Below, piece by piece: positions 56,787 through 64,000 of a stretch of 64,000 nucleotides of DNA. Numbering within the stretch: position 1 is the stretch's first letter; the number at the start of each line of letters is the position of its first letter. Under the pieces are notes generated by a model. The model was not told where the DNA came from. It worked only from the letters and a program-made list of their open reading frames with translations, and searched no databases. This stretch comes from Rhodothermales bacterium (GTDB lineage Bacteria; Bacteroidota; Rhodothermia; Rhodothermales; UBA10348), in contig JAEPNP010000004.1 in NCBI GenBank assembly GCA_017643395.1, positions 1 through 64,000 of the forward strand. Direction: 5' to 3'. The position numbers and the translations under genes are program-made.

Positions 56787-57827
56787 CTACATGTCTTCCC
56801 AGTACTCCTCCGGCATATCCTGCGCCAGCGCCAAAGCACCCTCTGCCCCCGCATACAACGGATCGTCGATGGGCCGGATCTTGAACGCACCGAACTCCTT
56901 GAGCTCCTCGGCGAGCGCATCGGGCAGGCCGCGGATCTGGCTGCCGCCACCGGCGAGGAAGACGTTTTGCTTGACCTCTTCCTGGAAATCGGGCTCGTAA
57001 CGGGCGATGAGGTCCATGGTGGCCTCAGCCAGCACAGGCACGATGCCCTCGCACACGGCGCGCACGTCATTGGTCACGTCCAGCGCGGTCGAAACACCAC
57101 CGATCGGCACCTTGACCTTCACGCGTTTGGTATTGCCGCCGACGAAGCCGTACTCCTCCTTGAAGGACCGCACCATCACCTCGCTGAATGAAGCGGTGGG
57201 GTGGTGCTCGTTGAGTCGGTCAAGCAGCTGCTGGTCCAGGTAGTCGCCAGCCACGGTAATCGTGCGCTGGTCTTCCTCGCCCGGCATGGTGCCGTGCATG
57301 ATGCAGAAGTCCGCGGTGCCGGCCCCGATGTCGATGATCAGTGCGTTGTTCAGCGTTCCCAGGCCATAGGCCACAGCGAAGGGCTCCGACACCACCATGA
57401 GCGAGTCTGCATACTCCTTGACGGCATTCCGGATGGCGAGTTTGTTCACGCGCAGGGCTTCAGCCGGCACGCCCACCGCGGCGTAGATCTCGGTGGCCTT
57501 GCCGGGATTGACCTGTTCGATGAGATGGTGCACGAGCGCGCGCACGGCCTCTTCGTCGCGCTGGGTTCCGTCACGGATGACGCCCTGCTCGAGGGGCCGC
57601 GTAAGCCGGAGCGAAAGGCGATTTTCAAGCGCATCAGAGCCGAAGAGCACATCGCGCCCCAGCATCTTCTTGGCCACAAAATCCTTGGGCCAACCCACGT
57701 AGCTCTGCACCCACTCGCGCTTGCCGTTGCTGGCAACGATGGCGCTTCGTGACGTGCCCAGGTCGATCCCTATGTAGAGGGTGCGGTCCGCCGTACCGTT
57801 GGTCGACGTCTTCTTCTTGGCAGGCAT
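56787..57827 (-). CDS. MamK-like bacterial actin
   Basis: 346-residue actin-fold ATPase. The phosphate-1 motif IGIDLGTSRSAIVAS begins near residue 19, phosphate-2 IIDIGAGTADFC lies near 162-175, and the adenosine motif LAGGGSQIRGLPDAL near 288-302. From memory of the family, it follows MamK rather than MreB along its length: VGWPKDFVAKKMLGRDVLFG, VVSEPFAVAYGLGTLNNALI, GTMPGEEDQRTITVAG and the terminal MPEEYW. MamK filaments position magnetosomes, but homologues occur in non-magnetotactic bacteria. No magnetosome gene is nearby. It lies 43 bases after a cell-wall amidase gene, which hints at an envelope or cell-organisation role. Confidence 0.82.
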   Translation of the reverse strand: MPAKKKTSTNGTADRTLYIGIDLGTSRSAIVASNGKREWVQSYVGWPKDFVAKKMLGRDVLFGSDALENRLSLRLTRPLEQGVIRDGTQRDEEAVRALVHHLIEQVNPGKATEIYAAVGVPAEALRVNKLAIRNAVKEYADSLMVVSEPFAVAYGLGTLNNALIIDIGAGTADFCIMHGTMPGEEDQRTITVAGDYLDQQLLDRLNEHHPTASFSEVMVRSFKEEYGFVGGNTKRVKVKVPIGGVSTALDVTNDVRAVCEGIVPVLAEATMDLIARYEPDFQEEVKQNVFLAGGGSQIRGLPDALAEELKEFGAFKIRPIDDPLYAGAEGALALAQDMPEEYWEDM

Positions 57828-57870
57828 GGTTGTCTATGTCAGGATGTCCGGCAGCTGCCGGTGGTGGGGA

Positions 57871-58926
57871 TTACTGAGGGGATGGAGTTTGGGATTGGCC
57901 TCGAGCCACGAGGTAGTTGAGGATGCCTTCCTCGAGGTACACGGCCAGTTGCTCGCGATGGGCATCGGACCGCAGCCGATCCACCTGCCCCTGATTGCTG
58001 AGCACGGAAATCTCCGCAAGCACACTTGGAGCATCGGAGCCCAACAGCACCACAAACGGACCGGGCTTCACGCCCCAGTCCTGGATGCCGGGCTGCTCGA
58101 CGCGGTTGCCGGCGACCATCGATTGCTGAATGGCCACGGCCAGACGGCGCGACTCCTGCAGCTTCACCGTGCTGGACAGGCGGCGAATCATGTCGTTGAA
58201 GTCTGCCAGGGTATAGTCCGACCCCTGGTTCTCAGCCTCTGCAAGCCGCAGCAGGGCCCGTTCCGTATTCGCGCCGAAGTAGTAGGTCTCCAGCGCATTG
58301 GCCCGGCGGTCCGGAAAGCTGTTGGCATGGATGGAGACAAAGAGGTCGGTCGGCTGCCGGTTGGCGAACTCGACGCGCTCCCGAAGCGTCAGCGTGGAGT
58401 CACCCTGCCTGGTCATGAGCACGGCATAGCCGCGCGCCTCAAGCCGCCGGGCCAGTCGAAGGCCGACGTCCAGCGTGACGTCCTTCTCCAGCACATCCGA
58501 CAGTCCCACGGCACCGGGGTCTTCCCCGCCGTGCCCGGGGTCAATGACGATGGTGCGTACCTGCAGGTCGAACAGGTCCACGATCGGTGTGGGGCCGGCC
58601 AGCAGTCTCCGGAACTCGGCCGGATCCACGGCCGGTACATCTTCCTGGCCGGTGTCGATCACGGGCAGGTTTGCCCCAAGAATGGTATTCGCCCCTAGCG
58701 CGGGAGCGGCCGGCGCTTCCGCCTCGCCTCCGCCGGGCAGAAACTGGATCCCGACGACGACCAGAAGCGCAACCACCAGTGTGGCAACACTCCACACGGT
58801 AGCCTGTCGCCTGCGCCGTTCGGCGTCCGCCACACCGCCGTCCTTGATCTTGCGGTTGTCCTCGTAGACGCCGCGCAGCATCGAGGCTCTGGCCTTCTTG
58901 GATGGCTCAAACCGATCCGTTTCCAC
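57871..58926 (-). CDS. N-acetylmuramoyl-L-alanine amidase, membrane-anchored
   Basis: 351 residues. A cytoplasmic N terminus of about 40 residues precedes one TM segment (VWSVATLVVALLVVVGIQFL), then a linker and an Amidase_3 domain. Zinc and catalytic residues are visible in TIVIDPGHGGEDPGAVG, LEKDVTLDVGL, LFVSIHANSFPDRRANALET and PSVLAEISVLSNQGQ. It cleaves the peptide side chain from muramic acid in cell separation or turnover. Anchoring by an N-terminal TM, in place of a cleaved signal, is notable. It is upstream of and close to the MamK-like gene. Confidence 0.92.
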   Translation of the reverse strand: METDRFEPSKKARASMLRGVYEDNRKIKDGGVADAERRRRQATVWSVATLVVALLVVVGIQFLPGGGEAEAPAAPALGANTILGANLPVIDTGQEDVPAVDPAEFRRLLAGPTPIVDLFDLQVRTIVIDPGHGGEDPGAVGLSDVLEKDVTLDVGLRLARRLEARGYAVLMTRQGDSTLTLRERVEFANRQPTDLFVSIHANSFPDRRANALETYYFGANTERALLRLAEAENQGSDYTLADFNDMIRRLSSTVKLQESRRLAVAIQQSMVAGNRVEQPGIQDWGVKPGPFVVLLGSDAPSVLAEISVLSNQGQVDRLRSDAHREQLAVYLEEGILNYLVARGQSQTPSPQ

Positions 58927-59000
58927 GCTGCCTATTACTACTCAGTAGTATTTTTCCGTCTGCACGAATCAACAAATGTAGTAAAAAGGAGGACTTTAGC

Positions 59001-59038
59001 AACGAAAACGGGCCGGCCCCCACCACGGAGACCGGCCC
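59001..59038 (-). terminator. Terminator after the EF-G paralogue
   Basis: On the minus strand, GGGCCGG pairs with CCGGCCC (59010-59016 with 59032-59038) around a 15-base loop, followed by GTTTTCGTTGC. It lies just past the stop of the EF-G-like gene. Confidence 0.65.
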
Positions 59039-59061
59039 TGATCGCCAATTCCTTGAGGTTT

Positions 59062-61185
59062 CTAGGCCTCGGCCAACGCTTCCGCGTCTGCCACCACCTG
59101 CTCCTGAACGTGCCGCGGCATGGGCTCGTAGCTCGCAAAGGCGTTGCGATGCAGCCCCCTGCCCTGCGTCATCGAGCGCAGGGAGGTCGAGTACCGGTAG
59201 AGCTCGGCCTCGGGCACGGTCGCGATGATCTTCTGGAACGGACCTTCCGCTTCCATGCCCTGAATCCGGGCGCGGCGCGTATTCATGTCGCCCATCACAT
59301 CGCCCGTGTAGTTGTCCGGAACGAGCACTTCCACGTGGTGGATGGGCTCCAGGATCACCGGTCCGGCCTCGCGGAAGGCGTCTCGGAAGCACATGCGCGC
59401 GGCCGTCTTGAACGCCGCCTCGTTGGAGTCAACCGAGTGCATGCCGCCGTCGAAGATGACGATGCGCACATCGCCCACCGGATAGTTCGCGACGGGCCCG
59501 TTCTGGAGCGCCTCGGCCACACCTTTCTGGATGGCCCCGAAGAAGCGCCGCATGTCGATCACGCCACCCACAATGGCGTCGATGAACTGGATCTTGGAGC
59601 CCCAATCCGTTGTGTGGTCGTCGACCGAACGCACCTTGATGTCATCCGGAGGCTGAAAGTCGCCCTGCAGGGGCTCGACCAGCATGCTGATGTCCGCAAA
59701 CTGGCCGGCGCCGCCCGTCTGCTTCTTGTGTCGGTACTTGGACCGCGCGCGACGCGTCACCGTCTCGCGATACGCCACCTTCGGCTTCAGGAACTCAATG
59801 TCCACGCCGAACCGGTTCTTCAGCCGATACTGCGCAATCTGCAGGTGCATTTCACCCTGACCGCCGAGTGTCATCTGTGACAGATGCGGGTCGTGGGTAA
59901 TGTTGAGCGACGGATCCTCCTCATGCAGTTGGTGCAGCCCCTGCGCCAGCTTGTCCTCCTCGCCCTCTCTCGCGGCCACAACCGCCGTCGTATATCGCGG
60001 CATGGGGAATCCGATGGGCTGGATGACAGCGTTTGATCCCTTGGGATGCAGCGTGTTGTTGGTGTGTGTGTTGCGCAGCTTGACCAGGGCACCAAGGTCA
60101 CCGGCCACCATCTTCTGCACGCTGTCACGCTCGTGGCCGTTGATGGAATACAACTGGCCCAGGCGCTCCGTCGCTCCGGTGCCTGCGTTGACCAGGTCCA
60201 TGCCGGGCTCCAGCGTACCCGAGTACACCCGGAAGAAAGAGTAGTCGCCCACGTGCGCCTCGGCCATGGTCCGGAATATGAGCGCAACCGGCTCGCCGCC
60301 CGGGTCTGCTTTCAGCGTGCCGCCGCCAACCAGCTCAGCCTCCGGCATTTCCGGCGGGCTGGGGCAGACGTTGTCGATGAAGGACATCAGGCGACTCACG
60401 CCGATGTTCTTTGTCGCGCTGGTCACAAAAATGGGGTAGAGCTGCCGCTTCAGCATCGCCACGTGCAGGCCCTTCCGCATCTCATCTTCTGAGAGGGTGC
60501 CCTTGTCGAAGTAGAGCTCCATGAGCCCTTCGTCGTTCTCGGCGATGTTCTCGATCAGCTCGTTGTGCAGCGATTCGGCCTCGTCCTTGAAGTCGGCAGC
60601 GATATCGCCGTCGGCCATCTTGCCGCTGCCCTCCTCAAAAGTGAGCTGCTTCATGCGCAGCACGTCCACAATGCTCCGCGTACCCGGGCCACCCGGAATC
60701 TGAACCACAGTCGCCCCGCGGCCAAAACGGTCCTGGATCTGCGAGATCACCCCCCGGAAGTCCGTGTCCGCCTTGTCCAGATGGTTGATCACGAACATGG
60801 CCGGCTTGCCCAGCTCCTGGGCCGTCTTCCAGGCCAGTTCGGTGCCCACCTGCACGCCCTCTGCGGCATTGATCACGAAGATCGCGCAGTCGGAAACCGT
60901 GAGGGACGCCACTACCTCTCCGACAAAGTCCGGGTATCCGGGCGTGTCGAAGATGTTGACTTTGTACCCCTTCCACTCGGCGTGCACCAGCGATGAGAAG
61001 ACCGACATCTGCCGCTCCTTCTCCGAAGGGTGATAGTCACTCACCGTGGTGCCTTCTTCAATCGAGCCCATGCGCTGCAGGGCCCCCGACGTCAACAACA
61101 TGGCTTCGGCCAACATGGTCTTACCTGCACCCTGATGGCCTACCAGCGCGACGTTGCGGATGTGCCCCGCGTCATACACCTGCAT
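59062..61185 (-). CDS. EF-G-like translational GTPase (second copy)
   Basis: 707 residues. G1 is GHQGAGKTMLAEA near residues 17-25, G3 DTPGYPDFVGEV, and G4 is NHLDKAD in place of the usual NKMD. Domain IV is retained (YRHKKQTGGAGQFADI), and the C terminus reads RSMTQGRGLHRNAFASYEPM. The changes in G2 (SVFSSLVHAEW, no RGITI) and G4 separate it from the fusA copy. It belongs with EF-G2-type paralogues whose role varies (recycling, stress or unknown). Confidence 0.93.
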   Translation of the reverse strand: MQVYDAGHIRNVALVGHQGAGKTMLAEAMLLTSGALQRMGSIEEGTTVSDYHPSEKERQMSVFSSLVHAEWKGYKVNIFDTPGYPDFVGEVVASLTVSDCAIFVINAAEGVQVGTELAWKTAQELGKPAMFVINHLDKADTDFRGVISQIQDRFGRGATVVQIPGGPGTRSIVDVLRMKQLTFEEGSGKMADGDIAADFKDEAESLHNELIENIAENDEGLMELYFDKGTLSEDEMRKGLHVAMLKRQLYPIFVTSATKNIGVSRLMSFIDNVCPSPPEMPEAELVGGGTLKADPGGEPVALIFRTMAEAHVGDYSFFRVYSGTLEPGMDLVNAGTGATERLGQLYSINGHERDSVQKMVAGDLGALVKLRNTHTNNTLHPKGSNAVIQPIGFPMPRYTTAVVAAREGEEDKLAQGLHQLHEEDPSLNITHDPHLSQMTLGGQGEMHLQIAQYRLKNRFGVDIEFLKPKVAYRETVTRRARSKYRHKKQTGGAGQFADISMLVEPLQGDFQPPDDIKVRSVDDHTTDWGSKIQFIDAIVGGVIDMRRFFGAIQKGVAEALQNGPVANYPVGDVRIVIFDGGMHSVDSNEAAFKTAARMCFRDAFREAGPVILEPIHHVEVLVPDNYTGDVMGDMNTRRARIQGMEAEGPFQKIIATVPEAELYRYSTSLRSMTQGRGLHRNAFASYEPMPRHVQEQVVADAEALAEA

Positions 61186-61308
61186 AAATCCTGCTCCTCG
61201 TTTGCTCTGTGAAGAATTGGAAAGGGCCGAAAAGATAACGGAGACCCTACCCTTGTCAAACCCTGTCGGCCTGCTGAAATCGCCGGAACAATCCCTTCAG
61301 GCCCCGTT

Positions 61309-61992
61309 ATGGCAGCCGCGATGCCCCCCTCCGTTCTGGCCATAGAAACTTCCGGCGCCGTCTGCTCCGCGGCCGCTCTTTCGGGCGATGCGGTCTGTAC
61401 TCGTTCCGTCCGTGGTGGCAGGCGACACGATGCCGAACTGATGGGCATGATTGACGCGGTACTGGCTGAGTCGGAGCTCGCGCGCGGAGATGTGCACGCC
61501 ATCGCGGTATCGGCCGGCCCTGGCTCCTACACCGGCCTGCGCATCGGCGTAAGCGTGGCCAAGGCGCTTGCCGAGGCCCTCGGACGGCCGCTCGTGGCCG
61601 TACCGTCCCTGGTCGCCTGCGCACTGGCCTCCGAACTCGAAGGCAACCTGCTTGTGGCGTTTCCCTCCCGGCGTAAGGAGGTGTTCGCAGCCCGGGTGTT
61701 GGTATCCGAGAGGACCGCGCGGCAGGTCGGCGATACGCTCGCCGGCGAACCGGCAGCGATCCTGAGCAGCCTGGCCGATGGGCTCACTGCCGTCGTCGGA
61801 CCGGGCGCGGACCGCATCGACCGTGAGCGGGCCCGCGTTTCTGAGTGCGATGCGGGCGCGGTGGCACGGGTCGGCGCGGCTATGCTGAGCATTGGTGAAG
61901 TCGTAGACCCCGAACTCTTCGAGCCGTATTATTTGAAGGAATTCGTCGCAGGCACACCCACCACCTCCGTGTTTGCACGACTGCCTTTCTAG
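61309..61992 (+). CDS. tsaB: tRNA threonylcarbamoyladenosine synthesis protein TsaB
   Basis: 227 residues; partner of TsaD and TsaE in forming t6A37 on ANN-decoding tRNAs. ASKHA-fold signatures are VLAIETSGAVCSAAALSGD, GRRHDAELMGMIDAVLAESE and AIAVSAGPGSYTGLRIGVSV. The ATG at 61309 is used; a second ATG four codons later is also possible. It is followed 18 bases later by accD on the same strand. Confidence 0.94.
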   Translation: MAAAMPPSVLAIETSGAVCSAAALSGDAVCTRSVRGGRRHDAELMGMIDAVLAESELARGDVHAIAVSAGPGSYTGLRIGVSVAKALAEALGRPLVAVPSLVACALASELEGNLLVAFPSRRKEVFAARVLVSERTARQVGDTLAGEPAAILSSLADGLTAVVGPGADRIDRERARVSECDAGAVARVGAAMLSIGEVVDPELFEPYYLKEFVAGTPTTSVFARLPF

Positions 61993-62010
61993 GCACCATC
62001 CCGAGGAAGC

Positions 62011-62865
62011 ATGGCCTGGTTTCGCCGCACAAAAGCGGGCATCAATACCGAGCTGAATGACCAGATCGACGTGCCCGAGGGGCAGTGGATCAAGTGCAAC
62101 AGCTGTGGCAGCACGCTGAACCGCCGTGAGGTGCTCCGCAACCACCAGGTTTGCTCGGAGTGCGGTCACCACTTCTCCATGTCCAGCCTCGACTACTACC
62201 GGCTGCTGTTCGACAACGGGGAGTTTGAACTCGCGGACGACAACATCGTGTCGAAAGACCCGCTGGAGTTCACCGACCGCAAGCCCTACTCGCGTCGACT
62301 GACGGAAGCGCAGCGCAAATCCGGACTGATGGATGCAGCTACGGCTGCCGTCGGCAACATCGGTGGGCATCGCACCTCGGTCACCGCAATGGACTTCAAG
62401 TTCATCGGCGGCTCCATGGGCTCGGTGGTCGGCGAAGTCATCTCCCGCGCCATCAAGCGCGCCTACACGGAAGAGATGCCGCTCATTATCATCACCCAGA
62501 GTGGTGGTGCCCGTATGATGGAAGGAGCGCTCAGCCTGATGCAGCTTGCCAAAACGAGCGCACACCTGACCAGGCTTCACGAGAAGGGACTACCCTTTAT
62601 TGTTATCCTGGCCAACCCGACCACGGGTGGCGTGACCGCATCGTTCGCCATGCTGGGCGATGTGCACCTTGCCGAACCCGGCGCGTTGATCGGGTTTGCC
62701 GGCCCGAGAGTCATTCGGGAAACCATGGGCCAGGATCTGCCTGAAGGGTTTCAGCGCTCCGAGTTCCTGAAGGAGCACGGTTTCGTGGATCAGATTGTGC
62801 CACGAAGCGAGATGAAGCAGCGCATCGCCGACCTGTTCGATCTGCTGCTCGAGAAGGAAGCATAG
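62011..62865 (+). CDS. accD: Acetyl-CoA carboxylase carboxyltransferase beta subunit
   Basis: 284 residues; with AccA transfers carboxyl from biotin to acetyl-CoA in fatty-acid synthesis. The N-terminal zinc ribbon is CNSCGSTLNRREVL, then CSECGHHFSM. The crotonase-fold core has IGGSMGSVVGEVISRAIKRA, TQSGGARMMEGALSLMQLAK, NPTTGGVTASFAMLGDVHLA and GFAGPRVIRET. Length and motifs are normal. Confidence 0.97.
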   Translation: MAWFRRTKAGINTELNDQIDVPEGQWIKCNSCGSTLNRREVLRNHQVCSECGHHFSMSSLDYYRLLFDNGEFELADDNIVSKDPLEFTDRKPYSRRLTEAQRKSGLMDAATAAVGNIGGHRTSVTAMDFKFIGGSMGSVVGEVISRAIKRAYTEEMPLIIITQSGGARMMEGALSLMQLAKTSAHLTRLHEKGLPFIVILANPTTGGVTASFAMLGDVHLAEPGALIGFAGPRVIRETMGQDLPEGFQRSEFLKEHGFVDQIVPRSEMKQRIADLFDLLLEKEA

Positions 62866-62880
62866 GCTTCTGCCCGCGCG

Positions 62881-62996
62881 GCGCCTGAGGCGTTCGCACC
62901 GACACGCCAACACGGCCACCAGAGGCGTCGCCCGGCCGCGCCAAGCCGGCGCCTGACGCGTCGCACCGACACGCCAACACGGCCACCAGAGGCGTC
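62881..62996. repeat. Two-copy 48-49-base tandem repeat behind accD
   Basis: Copies at 62881-62929 and 62949-62996 share GCGCCTGA at the start and an identical 34-base core made of CGCACCGACACGCC, then AACACGGCC and ACCAGAGGCGTC. They differ by one substitution and a one-base indel. The first copy begins 16 bases after the accD stop. Confidence 0.9.
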
Positions 62997-63158
62997 CCGC
63001 GGCCCCCGCATCCCCCGCGTCCTGTCTCCCGCTTCGTAGGCCAATCTGCGCACTGGTGACCACCGGACTGGGCACCCGATCTCCTGAGGGGGGGCGGCTG
63101 AAAACGCCGATCCTTAAGCGCGAACAGCCACGCTTCACACGGTCTTCACGCGACCAAT

Positions 63159-63186
63159 TTAAGTTCTTAAGTCCCGTGGCCGATAG
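63159..63186 (+). promoter_or_regulatory. Possible sigma-28-type promoter
   Basis: TTAAGTTC (63159-63166), a 12-base spacer and GCCGATAG (63179-63186) closely match the enterobacterial FliA consensus TAAAGTTT-N11-GCCGATAA. It points at the SpoIID-domain gene 240 bases downstream. The lineage's own sigma-28 consensus is not known to me. Confidence 0.4.
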
Positions 63187-63427
63187 GGGAAGAGCCCCGC
63201 GTATGCATTGTCGGACAAAGCGGCTTTTCGGGCCCATTAAGGCCTGTTTTGCGGCTCCGGCGATGCGGACTCGGTGTTCTTTTTCAACCGGTGTCTCCGG
63301 GCGGAATGGCCGCCCGAATGCGGCCAATTCCGGCCCTGCGCACCGTGCAATGTTCTCCTATTGTCGCTCCCAACGGGCGTCGTGGCAGCACTGTTGCCAG
63401 GACACCTGTGCGACGCCACTGTAACTG

Positions 63428-64000
63428 ATGACCAGAACGTCCCTCCGTTCGATAGCCCTGTTAGCCGCGATGCTTTTTTGCACCGCGGCTTCTGCTGCTT
63501 CCGGACCGGATCTCCGTGGAACGCTTCGCATCCGGCTGCTTGAGCCCATGACGCCCAAAGAGGCGACGGTTCAGGCCGGCCCCTACGGACTTGCCGTCTA
63601 TCTGAACAATGAGCGACAACCACGCTACCAGATTGGTCCGGACGGCACGCTTTCGCTGAGCATGCGCCGCGACGAAGTCACGGTCTCCAGTCAACACGGC
63701 ACGCAGGGGGTGAAGACCCTCCGGCTCATGCCTCTCGGACCCGGCGACATGACGCTGAACGTCAAGGGCACGACCCGCAGTTATTCGGGCAGCCTTGCCG
63801 TCACCGCTGACCGGGGTGAGGCGCTCAGACTCATCAATCACGTGCCGCTGGAAGACTATGTGGCGTCGGTCGTGGCCAGCGAATATGGACTCTCCGACCT
63901 CGAAGGCTCCAAGGCGATGGCAGTGATTGCCCGCACCTACGGCCTCAAGGTGATCAACAGCTCAGACGACAGCTACGACCATGTGGACCACACCGCCTCG
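63428..64000 (+). CDS. SpoIID/LytB-domain protein (cut by window edge)
   Basis: The first 191 residues are in the window, with no stop before the edge. A signal peptide (MTRTSLRSIALLAAMLFCTA) is followed by a beta-rich region and then the SpoIID/LytB core INHVPLEDYVASVVASEYGL, then EGSKAMAVIARTYGLKV. SpoIID is a lytic transglycosylase in spore formers; in other bacteria such proteins are thought to trim or bind peptidoglycan. The catalytic Glu candidate is in ASEYG. Confidence 0.9.
   Translation, partial: MTRTSLRSIALLAAMLFCTAASAASGPDLRGTLRIRLLEPMTPKEATVQAGPYGLAVYLNNERQPRYQIGPDGTLSLSMRRDEVTVSSQHGTQGVKTLRLMPLGPGDMTLNVKGTTRSYSGSLAVTADRGEALRLINHVPLEDYVASVVASEYGLSDLEGSKAMAVIARTYGLKVINSSDDSYDHVDHTAS

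Larger units (their letters stand above)
62866..63427. other. Non-coding region between accD and the SpoIID-domain gene
   Basis: 562 bases. The first part holds a two-copy tandem repeat (62881-62996). The centre has a sigma-28-like promoter match (63159-63186). The rest would be a 5-prime leader of about 240 bases with no RNA motif that I recognise. Short frames on both strands look like artefacts. Confidence 0.6.

Noticed and set aside
56423-57070. 215-codon minus-strand frame across the dispersed repeat and the actin gene end
   Set aside because: Its first-encoded part is an out-of-frame shadow of the MamK-like gene and the rest is repeat DNA; an RSS- and RR-rich frame.
56787-57827. MreB
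   Set aside because: No mreC/mreD neighbours, and sequence segments and C terminus follow MamK-like proteins instead.
63059-63427. Cyclic-di-GMP (GEMM) riboswitch in the leader of the SpoIID-domain gene
   Set aside because: The paired GGGCAAACC and ACGCAAAGCC-type signatures are not present.

Overview
The window is a high-GC, gene-dense bacterial chromosome segment. It most likely comes from the Rhodothermota/Bacteroidota side (Rhodothermales-like). The basis is five secreted proteins ending in a Bacteroidota-type T9SS sorting domain, PorV/PorQ-like and PorW/SprE-like proteins, a DUF1800/DUF1501 pair, a SusD-like lipoprotein and a Bacteroidota-type class I aldolase. The lineage is inferred from families, not from a search. 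I see no rRNA, CRISPR array, intact prophage or insertion sequence.

Layout: 1-5608 holds the minus-strand ftsH - rpsL - rpsG - fusA - tuf string (tuf is cut by the left edge). 5744-16655 holds a lipoprotein hydrolase, a PorV/PorQ-like protein coupled to a very large TPR lipoprotein (PorW/SprE-like), pyruvate kinase, small envelope genes, a serine hydrolase and a deaminase. 16728-25688 is an exported-protein block (DUF1501 and DUF1800, a T9SS beta-propeller, an S9 peptidase, an HExxH lipoprotein). 25792-28853 holds a lipoprotein, rsgA, a TauE-like permease and an Asp-nucleophile alpha/beta hydrolase. 28925-30009 is an accessory patch: tRNA-Arg, a strong terminator, an HNH protein and repeat-rich non-coding DNA. 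30010-39379 holds T9SS cargo, an FAD oxidoreductase, fbaB, an orphan SusD-like protein, CotH, an unclassified two-module AAA ATPase, an orphan antitoxin and an orphan EutN/CcmL shell protein. 39618-44029 is a three-gene amidohydrolase operon in which only the middle protein keeps the metal ligands. 44126-54485 is mostly housekeeping (mazG, ssb, a sodium symporter, a CorC-like protein, purF, a glycosyltransferase coupled to a GroES-like protein, ricT, holB). 54559-56786 holds a tRNA with anticodon CAT, hairpin-rich DNA, a T9SS propeller and a dispersed repeat. 56787-61185 holds a MamK-like actin, a cell-wall amidase and an EF-G paralogue. 61309-64000 holds tsaB, accD, a tandem repeat and the start of a SpoIID-domain protein behind a possible sigma-28-type promoter.

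The best leads are the MamK-like actin in a non-magnetosome setting, the amidohydrolase trio with two probably non-catalytic members, the AAA ATPase / antitoxin / solitary shell-protein neighbourhood, and a set of short GC-rich tandem duplications placed just behind stop codons. None of these is proven to be a new system.
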